Source: Rhodobacter sp.
GTDB lineage: Bacteria > Pseudomonadota > Alphaproteobacteria > Rhodobacterales > Rhodobacteraceae
NCBI GenBank assembly: GCA_027484985.1
Contig: JAIXRW010000059.1
Location: forward strand, 46,858-110,857
Length of the DNA: 64,000 nucleotides
Direction: 5' to 3'
Positions 1 to 7,582 of this stretch are shown here, piece after piece. The position numbers and the translations under genes were made by a program. Every line of letters starts with the position of its first letter. The first letter of the stretch is position 1. The notes beneath the pieces were generated by a model. It was not told the DNA's origin. It ran no database searches and saw only the letters and a list, made by a program, of their open reading frames with translations.

Positions 1-548
1 AGAAAGGTCGGCACCGCGCTCACGCCCTTGGCGCGGGCATCGGCATCGCGGGCCATCAGGTCATCGCGGTCGGCATCGCTGGCCAAAAGCCGCGCCACGG
101 CAGCGCCGTCCATGCCCACCTCGCCCGCCAGACGGGCCAGCGTGGCGGCATCGCCCACATCCGCCCCCTCGCGCCAATGGGCGCGGAACAGACGGGCCAC
201 CATCGCGGTCTGCCGCCCTTCTACTCCCGCCCAATGGATCAGGCGATGCGCGTCCATTGTATTGGGCAGATGCGCGACCCTATCGATCTCCATCTCGGCG
301 CCCGCCTCCTTTGCGGCCCGCGCCACGGACTGCATCATCGACAGCGCCCGGTCCCGCCCGCCGAATTTCGAGGCGAGGTAGTCCACATGCCCCACACCGC
401 CCTTGGGCATGTCGGGGTTCAGCTGGAACGGGTGCCATTCAATGCGGAACGGGTGGTTCGCGCGGCTTTCCAGCGCGCGGTCCAGATGGGTCTTGCCGAT
501 ATAGCACCACGGGCAGACGATGTCGGAAAAGATATCAAGCCGGATCAC
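1..548 (-). CDS. DsbA-family oxidoreductase (FrnE/2-hydroxychromene-2-carboxylate isomerase-like), 3' end outside window
   Basis: A thioredoxin-fold protein read from a GTG at 548 and running off the left edge (182 codons visible). The N-terminus IRLDIFSDIVCPWCYIGK holds a CPWC redox motif, and the last visible residues AVPTF fit the cis-proline loop after the helical insertion. This is the FrnE-like branch of the DsbA family, which exchanges thiols/disulfides or isomerises with glutathione; the substrate is not evident. There is no signal peptide, so it is probably cytoplasmic. The GTG lies inside the end of the upstream ligase gene (14-base overlap), which suggests translational coupling. 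The family is secure, the reaction is not. Confidence 0.85.
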   Translation of the reverse strand, partial: MIRLDIFSDIVCPWCYIGKTHLDRALESRANHPFRIEWHPFQLNPDMPKGGVGHVDYLASKFGGRDRALSMMQSVARAAKEAGAEMEIDRVAHLPNTMDAHRLIHWAGVEGRQTAMVARLFRAHWREGADVGDAATLARLAGEVGMDGAAVARLLASDADRDDLMARDADARAKGVSAVPTF

Positions 549-2022
549 GGTTTGCCCTTTCGGCAAAAAGCGCCTTCAGCGCGCGGCGGTTCAGTTTCAT
601 GTTTCCCGCACGGGGCAGGGCGTCAAGCCTGACCCACAGGCGCGGCTGTTTCCAGCGCGCCAGCCGGTCCCTGGCATGGGCATCAAGCACGGCTTCCGCG
701 ATATCTGCCGCATAAAAGCCCGCGATCACCCGCACACCAGGGCGCAGTTCAACCTCGGTCACCGCCACCTCGGCCAGACCGGCCATCGCCGCCTCGACCT
801 CAAGCGGCGATACGCGGAACCCGCCCGCATTCATCATGTCGTCATTGCGGCCCAGATAGCTGATCGCCCCGTCCGCGCCCATCCGCACCACATCGCCCGT
901 CACGAACCAGTCGCCACGGAACCGCGCCGCCGTGGCCTCGGGCGCGTCCAGATAGCCCAGCATCAACCCCGGATCGTCGCGATGCACCGCAAGCTCGCCC
1001 GCGCCATCCACCGCGTCCAGCACTGTCACCCGCCGCCCGGGCTGGGCATATCCGACACAACCGGCAGGGGCGGGCCTTTGGGGCGAACCGGAAACAAAGG
1101 TGGAACATTCCGACATGCCCAAGGCTTCATGCACCCCGGTTCCGGTTGCTGCCATCCAGGCCTGCCGCAGCGCATCGGGCATCGTCTCGCCCGCCACCAG
1201 CGCATGGCGCAGGCGGGGCAGGGCGGGGACCGGCCCCTTCAGCATCTGCCGCAGCACCCCCGGAACTGCGGCAAAGATCGTCGCATCGAACCGTTTGAGC
1301 AGCAGCGCCAGCGCCTCGCTTCCCACCCCCGCCGCAGGCACCAGCGCCGTCGCCCCCACTGTCCATGGGTCAAGCAGGCCGGTGCCCAGCGTATAGGTCC
1401 AGTTCATCGCCCCCGCATGCAGCAGGCGGTCGCCCTCGGCCAGCCCTTCCCAACCCTGATGCATCATCTGCCGCGCCCAGATGGCGCGATGGGCATGGGC
1501 CACCGGCAGCGGCCGCCCGCTCGTGCCACTGGTAAAGACCACATAGGCCAGCCGGTCCGGATCGCCCATGGCATAGGCGCAGGGGGGCAGCGCCTCCATG
1601 GCCAGCACCTCCGCCGCCGCAACCACGGGGCAAGCCAGCCCCTCGGGCAGCGCCACGCCCGCATCGGCCACCACCAGCGCGGGCGCGATGCGCTGCGCCA
1701 GCGCGGTGATCTCGGCCCCCGTCAGCGCGGCCGATGTGGGCACCGGCACCAGCCCCGCCGCGATGGCGCCCAGAAACAGCACCGGAAAGGCCACGCCATT
1801 GCCCAGCCGCATCAGCACCCGGTCGCCCGGTTGCAGCCCCATCGCCAATAGCCCCGTCCCGCATCCGCGCACCGCCGCTTCCAGCCGCGCATAGCTCCAG
1901 CGTTCCGCCCCCGACGGCCGCAACACCTGTAGCGCGATCTTGTCGGGCAGCCGCGCCGCACTGGCCCCCAGCACATGGGCGGCAAGGTTGAAGGGCGCGG
2001 GGCAGGGGGCAAAGGCATCCAT
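535..2022 (-). CDS. AMP-dependent acyl-/aryl-CoA synthetase-like protein
   Basis: A 495-residue adenylate-forming enzyme of the acyl-CoA synthetase superfamily. The core motifs are visible in order: P-loop-like FTSGTSGRP near residue 165, LGMSE near 300, WFVTGDVV, YLGRNDDMMNAGGFRVSP, and a C-terminal NMKLNRRALK with the lysine expected to act in adenylation. It should couple a carboxylate to CoA via an acyl-AMP. The length and the GRNDDMMNAGGFRVSP stretch resemble benzoate-/medium-chain-type ligases, but the substrate is unknown. The A3 loop reads GRPLPVAHAH, so the usual lysine after the proline is missing. It is co-transcribed with the DsbA-family gene and divergent from a HTH-cupin regulator that may control both. 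Confidence 0.85.
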   Translation of the reverse strand: MDAFAPCPAPFNLAAHVLGASAARLPDKIALQVLRPSGAERWSYARLEAAVRGCGTGLLAMGLQPGDRVLMRLGNGVAFPVLFLGAIAAGLVPVPTSAALTGAEITALAQRIAPALVVADAGVALPEGLACPVVAAAEVLAMEALPPCAYAMGDPDRLAYVVFTSGTSGRPLPVAHAHRAIWARQMMHQGWEGLAEGDRLLHAGAMNWTYTLGTGLLDPWTVGATALVPAAGVGSEALALLLKRFDATIFAAVPGVLRQMLKGPVPALPRLRHALVAGETMPDALRQAWMAATGTGVHEALGMSECSTFVSGSPQRPAPAGCVGYAQPGRRVTVLDAVDGAGELAVHRDDPGLMLGYLDAPEATAARFRGDWFVTGDVVRMGADGAISYLGRNDDMMNAGGFRVSPLEVEAAMAGLAEVAVTEVELRPGVRVIAGFYAADIAEAVLDAHARDRLARWKQPRLWVRLDALPRAGNMKLNRRALKALFAERANRDPA

Positions 2023-2085
2023 CCTGCCGTTCTAACCGCCTGCGCCACGGTTGCAAGCCAGCCCCGCAGGCTGTAATGGCGCCCC

Positions 2086-2709
2086 ATGGCCGGAAGCGAT
2101 CCGAAATCCCTGATCCGCATCGCCCGCGAAAGCGGCGATGACGCGCCCGTGGTCCCGCTCGACCTCGGCCAGCGGGTGCGCGACCTGCGCAAGGCGCGGG
2201 GATGGACGCTGGAACAGGCGGCGGTGCAGGCGGGGCTGGCGCGCTCGACCCTGTCCAAGATCGAAAACGGCCAGATGTCCCCCACCTACGAGGCGCTCAG
2301 GAAACTGGCCGAAGGCCTGTCGATCTCGGTCCCGCAACTCTTTACCCCGCCGTCCAAGGCGCTGGTCTCGGGGCGCATGGCCACCACGCGGGCGGGCGAA
2401 GGCACGGCCCATGCCACCGCCACCTATGAACACGAATTGCTGGCAGGCCAGCTCAGCCGCAAGCAGATGCTGCCCTACCGCGCCCGCATCCGCGCCCGCA
2501 GCTTTGACGAATTTGACGGATGGGTGCGCCATGACGGCGAAGAGTTTCTCTATGTCCTGACCGGCGTCGTGCGGCTGTTCACCGAATTTTACGAAGCCAT
2601 CGACCTGCGCCGCGGCGACAGCGCCTATTACGATGCCAGCATGGGCCATAACGTGATCAGCCTGTCGGACGAGGATGCCACCATCCTCTGGGTCACGTCA
2701 CTGGTCTGA
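2086..2709 (+). CDS. XRE-family transcriptional regulator with C-terminal cupin domain
   Basis: A 207-residue regulator. Residues about 27-81 form a XRE/Cro-type helix-turn-helix (LGQRVRDLRKARGWTLEQAA, then STLSKIENGQMSPTYEAL). Residues about 130-205 form a small beta-barrel cupin (DGEEFLYVLTGVVRLFTEFY, then RRGDSAYYDASMGH) expected to bind a small effector. Proteins of this layout commonly repress catabolic or amino-acid operons and respond to a metabolite. It diverges from the CoA ligase gene across 63 bases, so the shared intergenic region is the obvious place for its operator. The effector is not predictable. Confidence 0.9.
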   Translation: MAGSDPKSLIRIARESGDDAPVVPLDLGQRVRDLRKARGWTLEQAAVQAGLARSTLSKIENGQMSPTYEALRKLAEGLSISVPQLFTPPSKALVSGRMATTRAGEGTAHATATYEHELLAGQLSRKQMLPYRARIRARSFDEFDGWVRHDGEEFLYVLTGVVRLFTEFYEAIDLRRGDSAYYDASMGHNVISLSDEDATILWVTSLV

Positions 2710-2746
2710 CCTTTCCTTCGCACCGTTTGCCTGTCCGTCTGGCATC

Positions 2747-2771
2747 GGGGGGCAGGCATTGCCCGCCCCCC
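2747..2771. terminator. GC-rich hairpin between convergent genes
   Basis: GGGGGGC (2747-2753) pairs with GCCCCCC (2765-2771), with an A/C mismatch and an inner GGC-ATT-GCC extension. It sits between the convergent ends of the HTH-cupin gene and the small lipoprotein gene. There is no U-run, so it may act as a bidirectional transcript-end stabiliser more than a classical terminator. Confidence 0.5.
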
Positions 2772-2780
2772 GCCACCGTG

Positions 2781-2912
2781 TCATCCGCGCCCGCCGCCCA
2801 GCCATCCCTGCACGGTCTGCGCGCCAGCCGAAACATCCTGCCCCACGCCCTGCACGGTATTGCACCCTGTAAGCACCAAACCCAGCACGCCCAGAACCAC
2901 CAGTTTCCGCAT
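2781..2912 (-). CDS. Entericidin-like small lipoprotein
   Basis: A 43-residue precursor with an Arg-Lys N-terminus, a hydrophobic stretch (LVVLGVLGLVL) and a lipobox LTGC. The short mature peptide (CNTVQGVGQDVSAGAQTVQ...) is rich in Gly, Val and Gln, like the EcnA/EcnB entericidin family of cell-envelope lipoproteins. The ribosome-binding GAGGA overlaps the stop codon of the upstream yejA-like gene. Of two adjacent ATGs (2915 and 2912), the second is better spaced from it. The coupling implies co-expression with the binding protein. Entericidins in enterobacteria are linked to stationary-phase lysis, but no such role can be claimed here. Confidence 0.75.
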   Translation of the reverse strand: MRKLVVLGVLGLVLTGCNTVQGVGQDVSAGAQTVQGWLGGGRG

Positions 2913-2919
2913 CATATCC

Positions 2920-4743
2920 TCATTCCTGAAACCACCAGACATCCGGCTGCCATCCCGGCCAGTCGCCATAAAGCGGCACACGGTCGGGGTGGCGCAGCCC
3001 CTTGGCATAGGCCAGCCGCGACACATCCGAATACCAGATGGGTATGACATAGCGCCCCGTGGTCAAGACACGATCCAGTGCTTCGACATGGTCACGAAAG
3101 CTCGCCGGATCTGGGGCCGACAGCATCCCCGCGATCATCGCCTCGGCGGCGGGCGAATTCATCCCCATCCAGTTGCGCGATCCGGGCTCGGTAATGCCCG
3201 CAGCCCCCCAATACAGCGTCTGCTCGTTCCCGGGCGAAAGCGACAGCGACCGCACGTAATAGGTCATGTCGAAATCGTAATTGGTGCTGCGCTCTTTGAA
3301 CTGCGCGCTGTCAACCGTGGTCACACGCGCATCGATGCCCAACCGCTTCAGCGCCTCGACATAAATGGTGGCCGCGTTGATCGTATCATCCGCGCCATTG
3401 GTCAGCAGAATCTCAAAGCTGAAGGGCGCGCCGCCCGCGTTCTTCAGCACGCCGTTCTGCACCGTCCAGCCCGCCTCTTCCAGCAGCCTCAAAGCCTCGC
3501 GCACATTCTTGCGGTTGGCTTCCGTCCCGTCCGAGACGGGCAGGGTATAACCTTCCAGCGCGCCGGGCAGCAATTCAGCCTTATAGGGTTCCAGCAGCTT
3601 GGCCACCGCCTCGGGGGCGGGCGCACCGGGCTGCATGCCCAGCGTCGAATTGGCAAAATAGCTGGTGATGCGCGGCGGGATGCCGCCATTCAGCGTCTTG
3701 TTCACCAGGTCGAAGTTGAACGCATAGGTCAACGCCTCGCGCACCCGCCAATCGGCAAACATCGGCTTGCGGGTGTTGAACACGAAACCTTCAATGCCAG
3801 ACGGGCGCTTGTGCGGGATGACTTCCTTGACAACCTTGCCTTCGGTCACCGCCGGAAAATCGTAATTCTGTTCCCATTTCACCGGGTTCGTCTCGCGCCA
3901 GCTGGTGATGTCACCGGCCTTGAACGCCTCGAACACCACGCCCGCATCGCCGAAATATTCGTAAGTCACCTCGTCAAGGTTATAAAGCCCGCGGTTGAAC
4001 GGCAGGTCCTTGCCCCACCAGTCGGGATTGCGCTTGTAGGTGATCGATTTGCCCGGCTCGACCTGATCCACCACATAGGGCCCCGACCCGATGATCGGAT
4101 CGAGCGACGAGGCGGTGAAATCCTTCCCCTCCCACTGCGCCTTTTCCAGCACGGGGCGCAGACCCAGAATCAGCGGCAATTCGCGGTCTTCGGCGTTGAA
4201 GGTGAACTTGACCGACCGTTCGCCCGTCTTTTCGGTCTTGGCGATTTTCTTCCACGCGGTGGCATAGCGCGGCTGGCCCAGCGTGCCCAACGTCTCGAAC
4301 GACCAGATCACATCCTCGACCGTGACAGGGTTCCCGTCCGAGAATCGCGCCGCCGGATTGAGGGTGAATTCCACCCAAGTCCGCGCCTCGTCGGTGCGAA
4401 TCGATTCGGCCAAAAGCCCGTAAAGTGTGAAGGGTTCGTCAATCGACCGCCCCATCAGCGTTTCGACCGTGTAGCCCGTGATCCCGCTTGGCGCGATCCC
4501 GTTGACGATAAAGGGGTTAAGCGAATCGAACCCGCCGCTTTCGCCGAATATGATCTTGCCGCCCTTGGGCGCATCGGGGTTGGCATAGGGCAGCGACACA
4601 AAATCAGGGGGAAGGGCCGGTTCGCCATACATAGCTATGCCATGTTTGGCCAAAGGTTCCTCGCCAAATGCCGCGCTGGCAGCCCCCAGAACCGCAAGCG
4701 CAGCAAGCGCCCCGCGCCATGATCGAAAAACCTGCTGTCCCAT
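2920..4743 (-). CDS. yejA: Extracellular solute-binding protein, family 5 (YejA-like)
   Basis: A 607-residue periplasmic binding protein of the oligopeptide family 5 class. A signal peptide covers about residues 1-27 (Arg near the start, then ALAALAVLGAASAAFG). The mature start (HGIAMYGEPALPPDF, then NPDAPKGGKI) is typical of YejA, the microcin C/oligopeptide receptor of the YejABEF ABC importer. The length matches the family (about 600). No permease or ATPase gene lies on either side, so it is an orphan receptor here and must use a transporter encoded elsewhere. A lipoprotein gene follows it directly; a candidate small RNA unit lies upstream on the other strand. Confidence 0.92.
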   Translation of the reverse strand: MGQQVFRSWRGALAALAVLGAASAAFGEEPLAKHGIAMYGEPALPPDFVSLPYANPDAPKGGKIIFGESGGFDSLNPFIVNGIAPSGITGYTVETLMGRSIDEPFTLYGLLAESIRTDEARTWVEFTLNPAARFSDGNPVTVEDVIWSFETLGTLGQPRYATAWKKIAKTEKTGERSVKFTFNAEDRELPLILGLRPVLEKAQWEGKDFTASSLDPIIGSGPYVVDQVEPGKSITYKRNPDWWGKDLPFNRGLYNLDEVTYEYFGDAGVVFEAFKAGDITSWRETNPVKWEQNYDFPAVTEGKVVKEVIPHKRPSGIEGFVFNTRKPMFADWRVREALTYAFNFDLVNKTLNGGIPPRITSYFANSTLGMQPGAPAPEAVAKLLEPYKAELLPGALEGYTLPVSDGTEANRKNVREALRLLEEAGWTVQNGVLKNAGGAPFSFEILLTNGADDTINAATIYVEALKRLGIDARVTTVDSAQFKERSTNYDFDMTYYVRSLSLSPGNEQTLYWGAAGITEPGSRNWMGMNSPAAEAMIAGMLSAPDPASFRDHVEALDRVLTTGRYVIPIWYSDVSRLAYAKGLRHPDRVPLYGDWPGWQPDVWWFQE

Positions 4744-4820
4744 GCCGGCAACTTCCCTCTGTCTTTATCTGGTGTTCGCGCAAGCCTAAGCCCGCGACCA
4801 AACAGTTTCAAACTTTTATC

Positions 4821-4849
4821 TTGGCCAACCCGTTCTGGCGGCGTATAAA
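4821..4849 (+). promoter_or_regulatory. Predicted sigma-70-type promoter of the small RNA unit
   Basis: TTGGCC (4821-4826) and TATAAA (4844-4849) are separated by exactly 17 bases, a good -35/-10 pair for an alphaproteobacterial housekeeping sigma factor. Transcription would begin near 4855-4857 and reach the hairpins and terminator described next. Confidence 0.65.
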
Positions 4850-4855
4850 GGCTCC

Positions 4856-4931
4856 ACTGCTCGATAGGTTTCTTGCCTGTATGAAACCTGCCTCAATAAC
4901 TGAACGCCGGCCTTGTGCCGGCGTTTTTTTT
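4856..4931 (+). ncRNA. Candidate small RNA (about 75 nt) with intrinsic terminator
   Basis: Between the -10 box and a strong terminator lie about 75 bases with no plausible ORF. Stem-loop 1 is AGGTTTC (4866-4872) paired with GAAACCT (4883-4889), a perfect 7-bp stem. A single-stranded CCTCAATAACTG stretch follows, then the terminator ACGCCGGC (4904-4911)/GCCGGCGT (4917-4924) with a run of eight T. Promoter, hairpin, open linker and Rho-independent end form the layout of Hfq-dependent trans-acting RNAs, and hfq is in this window. The alternative is an attenuated leader of the bdhA-like gene 85 bases downstream. I do not recognise a named family. Confidence 0.6.
4904..4931 (+). terminator. Rho-independent terminator of the small RNA unit
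   Basis: A perfect 8-bp stem (ACGCCGGC/GCCGGCGT, five-base loop CTTGT) is followed by a run of eight T on the + strand. No protein gene ends upstream of it on this strand, which is the main reason for proposing a non-coding transcript. Confidence 0.85.
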
Positions 4932-5016
4932 GCTTTCGGGCGGGTGGTTTGCGCCTCTGGCCTTTGCATCCGCAGCATGCCATCCTGCCGCAAAGCAGCA
5001 TGAACCGGGGGCAGCC

Positions 5017-5790
5017 ATGGGCCTGTCAGGCAAGACCGCAATCGTCACGGGGTCCAATTCGGGCATCGGCCTTGGCGTGGCCGAGGAACTGGCCCGCGCG
5101 GGCGCCGATGTCGTGGTCAACAGCTTTACCGACCGCCCCGAAGACCACGCCCTTGCCGCCCGAATCGCCGCGCAATTCGGCGTGCAGGCCCGCTATATCG
5201 CCGCCGATATGGCGAACGGCGCCGATTGCCGCGCCTTGGTCGAACGGGCAGGGGGCTGCGACATCCTTGTGAACAATGCAGGCATCCAGTTCGTCGCGCC
5301 CGTTGACGAATTTCCGACCGAGAAATGGGACCAGATCCTTGCCATCAACCTCTCGTCCGCCTTCCACACTTCGGCCGCCGCCCTGCCCGTCATGCGCGCC
5401 CGCGGCTGGGGGCGCATCATCAACATCGCCTCGGCCCATGGCCTGACGGCCAGCCCGTTCAAATCGGCCTATATCGCGGCCAAGCACGGGGTGGTGGGTC
5501 TGTCCAAGACCATCGCACTGGAAACGGCGGGGCAGGGCATCACCTGCAACGCCATCTGCCCGGGCTATGTGCTGACCCCCTTGGTCGAGGCGCAGATCCC
5601 CGACCAGATGAAGGTCCACGGCATGGACCGCGAGACGGTGATCCGCGAGGTGATGCTGCAACGCCAACCCTCGCGCCAGTTCGCCACCACCGGCCAGATC
5701 GGCGGCACGACCGTGTTCCTGTGCTCCGACGCCGCCGACCAGATCACCGGCACCACGATCAGCGTCGATGGCGGCTGGACCGCGCTCTAG
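5017..5790 (+). CDS. bdhA: 3-hydroxybutyrate dehydrogenase (SDR family)
   Basis: A 257-residue short-chain dehydrogenase that should oxidise D-3-hydroxybutyrate to acetoacetate with NAD+, a step in the breakdown of polyhydroxybutyrate. The Rossmann motif TGSNSGIG is at residues 11-18, NNAG at 86-89, and the catalytic Ser139, Tyr152 and Lys156 sit in IASAHGLTASPFKSAYIAAKHG, a context characteristic of BdhA. The C-terminus ends ISVDGGWTAL. The ATG at 5017 follows GGGGGC. A longer in-frame reading from 4915 lacks similarity to the family. The gene is preceded by a terminator and ends within the first base of a palindrome block. Confidence 0.92.
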   Translation: MGLSGKTAIVTGSNSGIGLGVAEELARAGADVVVNSFTDRPEDHALAARIAAQFGVQARYIAADMANGADCRALVERAGGCDILVNNAGIQFVAPVDEFPTEKWDQILAINLSSAFHTSAAALPVMRARGWGRIINIASAHGLTASPFKSAYIAAKHGVVGLSKTIALETAGQGITCNAICPGYVLTPLVEAQIPDQMKVHGMDRETVIREVMLQRQPSRQFATTGQIGGTTVFLCSDAADQITGTTISVDGGWTAL

Positions 5791-5900
5791 CGAAGTCTGA
5801 CGCAGACTTCGCGCCGGAATTTGACGCAAATTCCGGGCCCCCTCTGCCGACACCGATTTCTGCGTGCAGAAATCGTCGCGGAATTTGCGTCAAATTCCGC
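5790..5900. repeat. Palindrome block 1 of a TGACGCA-apex hairpin family (four hairpins)
   Basis: Four short hairpins occur in a row. A: GCGAAGTCTG (5790-5799)/CAGACTTCGC (5803-5812). B: CCGGAATTTG (5814-5823)/CAAATTCCGG (5827-5836). C: CGATTTCTGC (5854-5863)/GCAGAAATCG (5866-5875). D: GCGGAATTTG (5878-5887)/CAAATTCCGC (5891-5900). A, B and D have TGACGCA or its complement TGCGTCA at the tip; C has a variant tip. D is the reverse complement of B. The block starts in the stop codon of bdhA and lies between convergent genes. Related blocks are at 23956-24073 and 63812-63857. Confidence 0.9.
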
Positions 5901-5904
5901 CCGG

Positions 5905-5937
5905 GGGCCACAAAATCCTTCAAAAGGAAATTGGCCC
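5905..5937 (-). terminator. Hairpin after the DUF502 gene
   Basis: GGGCCA (5905-5910) pairs with TGGCCC (5932-5937), with an imperfect A/T-rich inner stem. It begins in the stop codon of the DUF502 gene on the - strand. No U-run follows; the palindrome block lies beyond it. Confidence 0.45.
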
Positions 5938-6620
5938 TACTTCCCCACCGGCACGTCCTTGATCGCAGGATAGACCATGCCGCCTGACACGATCAGCTTC
6001 GCCGCCTCGTCGGGTTTCATGTCCAGAAAGATCACGTCCCGCGCCGGCACATAAAGCAGCATCCCCGAGGTCAGCGGCGTCAGCGCGACAAAGACGGCGA
6101 TCATCTCCTCGCCCGAAGGCAGCCGCGCCGCGATCTCGCCGCGCGGTTTGGTCGCCACCAGCCCCACCGCCCATGTCCCCTCACGCGGAAAGGGCACAAG
6201 GCAGGTGCGGTCAAATGACCGTTCCTTCTGGCTGAACACGGTTTCCGCAATCTGCTTGAACCCGCCATAGACCGACCGCACCACGGGCACACGGTCCACC
6301 AGCCGTTCGGCCTGCCGCACCAGCGACCGCCCGATCAGCCCGCGCGCCATCCAGCCGATGATGACGGTAAAGACCAGAAACACCGCCACCCCCACGCCCC
6401 GCAGCGGAAAGGCGGCTTCGGGGCCGAAGATGCGGTGCACGATCGCCTCGGGCTGATAGGCGGCCGGGATCAGCGGCAATATCCAGCCGTCCAGCCAGCC
6501 GATCGCCGCCCATGTCAGCCACAGCGTCAGCCCCACGGGCAGCACCACGACCAGCCCCGTCAGGAAACTGGCCCGCAGTCCGGCAAGCAGGCCGCGTTTG
6601 GGTTGGGTCGGCGTTGTCAT
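5937..6620 (-). CDS. DUF502 family inner-membrane protein
   Basis: A 227-residue protein with two clear membrane segments (about residues 18-42, LTGLVVVLPVGLTLWLTW, and 72-90, GVGVAVFLVFTVIIGWMARG). A conserved soluble part carries the DUF502 hallmarks RVPVVRSVYGGFKQI, LVPFPREGTWAVGLV and TPLTSGMLLYVP. The family is widespread in proteobacteria with no established molecular function. It is monocistronic here, with the pseudouridine operon ending about 50 bases upstream on the same strand. Confidence 0.9.
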   Translation of the reverse strand: MTTPTQPKRGLLAGLRASFLTGLVVVLPVGLTLWLTWAAIGWLDGWILPLIPAAYQPEAIVHRIFGPEAAFPLRGVGVAVFLVFTVIIGWMARGLIGRSLVRQAERLVDRVPVVRSVYGGFKQIAETVFSQKERSFDRTCLVPFPREGTWAVGLVATKPRGEIAARLPSGEEMIAVFVALTPLTSGMLLYVPARDVIFLDMKPDEAAKLIVSGGMVYPAIKDVPVGK

Positions 6621-6673
6621 ACGTTGGGTTCCCCGTTCCGCGCCAATCTAGGCAGCCGCGCGCCCCGCTGCAA

Positions 6674-7582
6674 TCATCCCGCCGCCAAGGCGCGGGCGAT
6701 ATCTGCCGCCAGACGCGCATTGTTCAGCACAAGCGCGATATTGGCCGCCAGTGACCGCCCTTCGGTCAGCTCGAAGATGCGCCCCAGCAGGAAGGGCGTC
6801 ACCGCCTTGGCCGCAATCCCCTTGGCCGCCGCCTCGGCCAGCGCGGCCTCGATCACCGGCACGATCACCTCGCGCGCGATCTCGTCCTTGGCTGGAATGG
6901 GGTTGGCCACCAGCTGCCCCCCCGGCAGGCCCAGCACCGCCCGCATCCGGTGCGCGGCGGCAATCGCGCCCGCATCATCCATCCGCAACGGCGCCTTCAG
7001 CCCCGATGACCGCGACCAGAAGGCGGGAAATTCGTCCTGCCCATAGGCAATCACCGGCACCCCCGCCGTTTCCAGATATTCCAGCGTTTTCGGCAGGTCG
7101 AGGATCGCCTTGGCCCCCGCCGCCACCACTGTCACCGCCGTCTGCGCCAGTTCGGCAAGGTCAGCCGAAATGTCGAAACTCGTCTCCGCCCCGCGATGCA
7201 CCCCGCCGATGCCGCCCGTGGCAAAGACGGAAATCCCCGCCAGCCGCGCACAGATCATGGTTGCCGCCACCGTCGTGGCCCCCGTGCCGCCCGTGGCGAC
7301 ACAAGCCGCCAGATCGGCGCGGCTCAGCTTGGCCACATCCTGCGCCTGACCCAGCCGTTCCAGCCCGGCATCGGTCAGACCCACATGGATACGCCCCGCC
7401 ATCACGGCCATGGTCGCAGGCACCGCCCCGCCCGCCCGCACCGCCGCCTCGACCGCGCGCGCGGTTTCCACATTCTGCGGCCAGGGCATGCCATGGGTGA
7501 TGATCGTCGATTCCAGCGCCACCACGGGCTTGCCCGCCTTCAGCGCGGCATCAACCTCGGGGGCGAAAGTCAGGGGCAACAT
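6674..7582 (-). CDS. psuG: Pseudouridine-5'-phosphate glycosidase
   Basis: A 302-residue member of the PsuG/IndA family, which cleaves the C-C glycosidic bond of pseudouridine 5'-phosphate to uracil and ribose 5-phosphate. Visible family signatures are ALESTIITHGMP with Glu24, DVAKLSRADL with Lys85, GGIGGVHRG, and AGAKAILDL with Lys158. These match the glutamate and two lysines known to act in the E. coli enzyme. It is the last gene of a three-gene operon; its ATG directly follows the stop of the DUF1349 gene. Together with the PfkB kinase it makes a complete pseudouridine salvage pathway. Confidence 0.95.
   Translation of the reverse strand: MLPLTFAPEVDAALKAGKPVVALESTIITHGMPWPQNVETARAVEAAVRAGGAVPATMAVMAGRIHVGLTDAGLERLGQAQDVAKLSRADLAACVATGGTGATTVAATMICARLAGISVFATGGIGGVHRGAETSFDISADLAELAQTAVTVVAAGAKAILDLPKTLEYLETAGVPVIAYGQDEFPAFWSRSSGLKAPLRMDDAGAIAAAHRMRAVLGLPGGQLVANPIPAKDEIAREVIVPVIEAALAEAAAKGIAAKAVTPFLLGRIFELTEGRSLAANIALVLNNARLAADIARALAAG

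Noticed and set aside
2860..4722. Long + strand open frame opposite yejA
   Set aside because: Antisense shadow of a clear solute-binding protein gene; its composition is arginine/histidine-rich and structureless.
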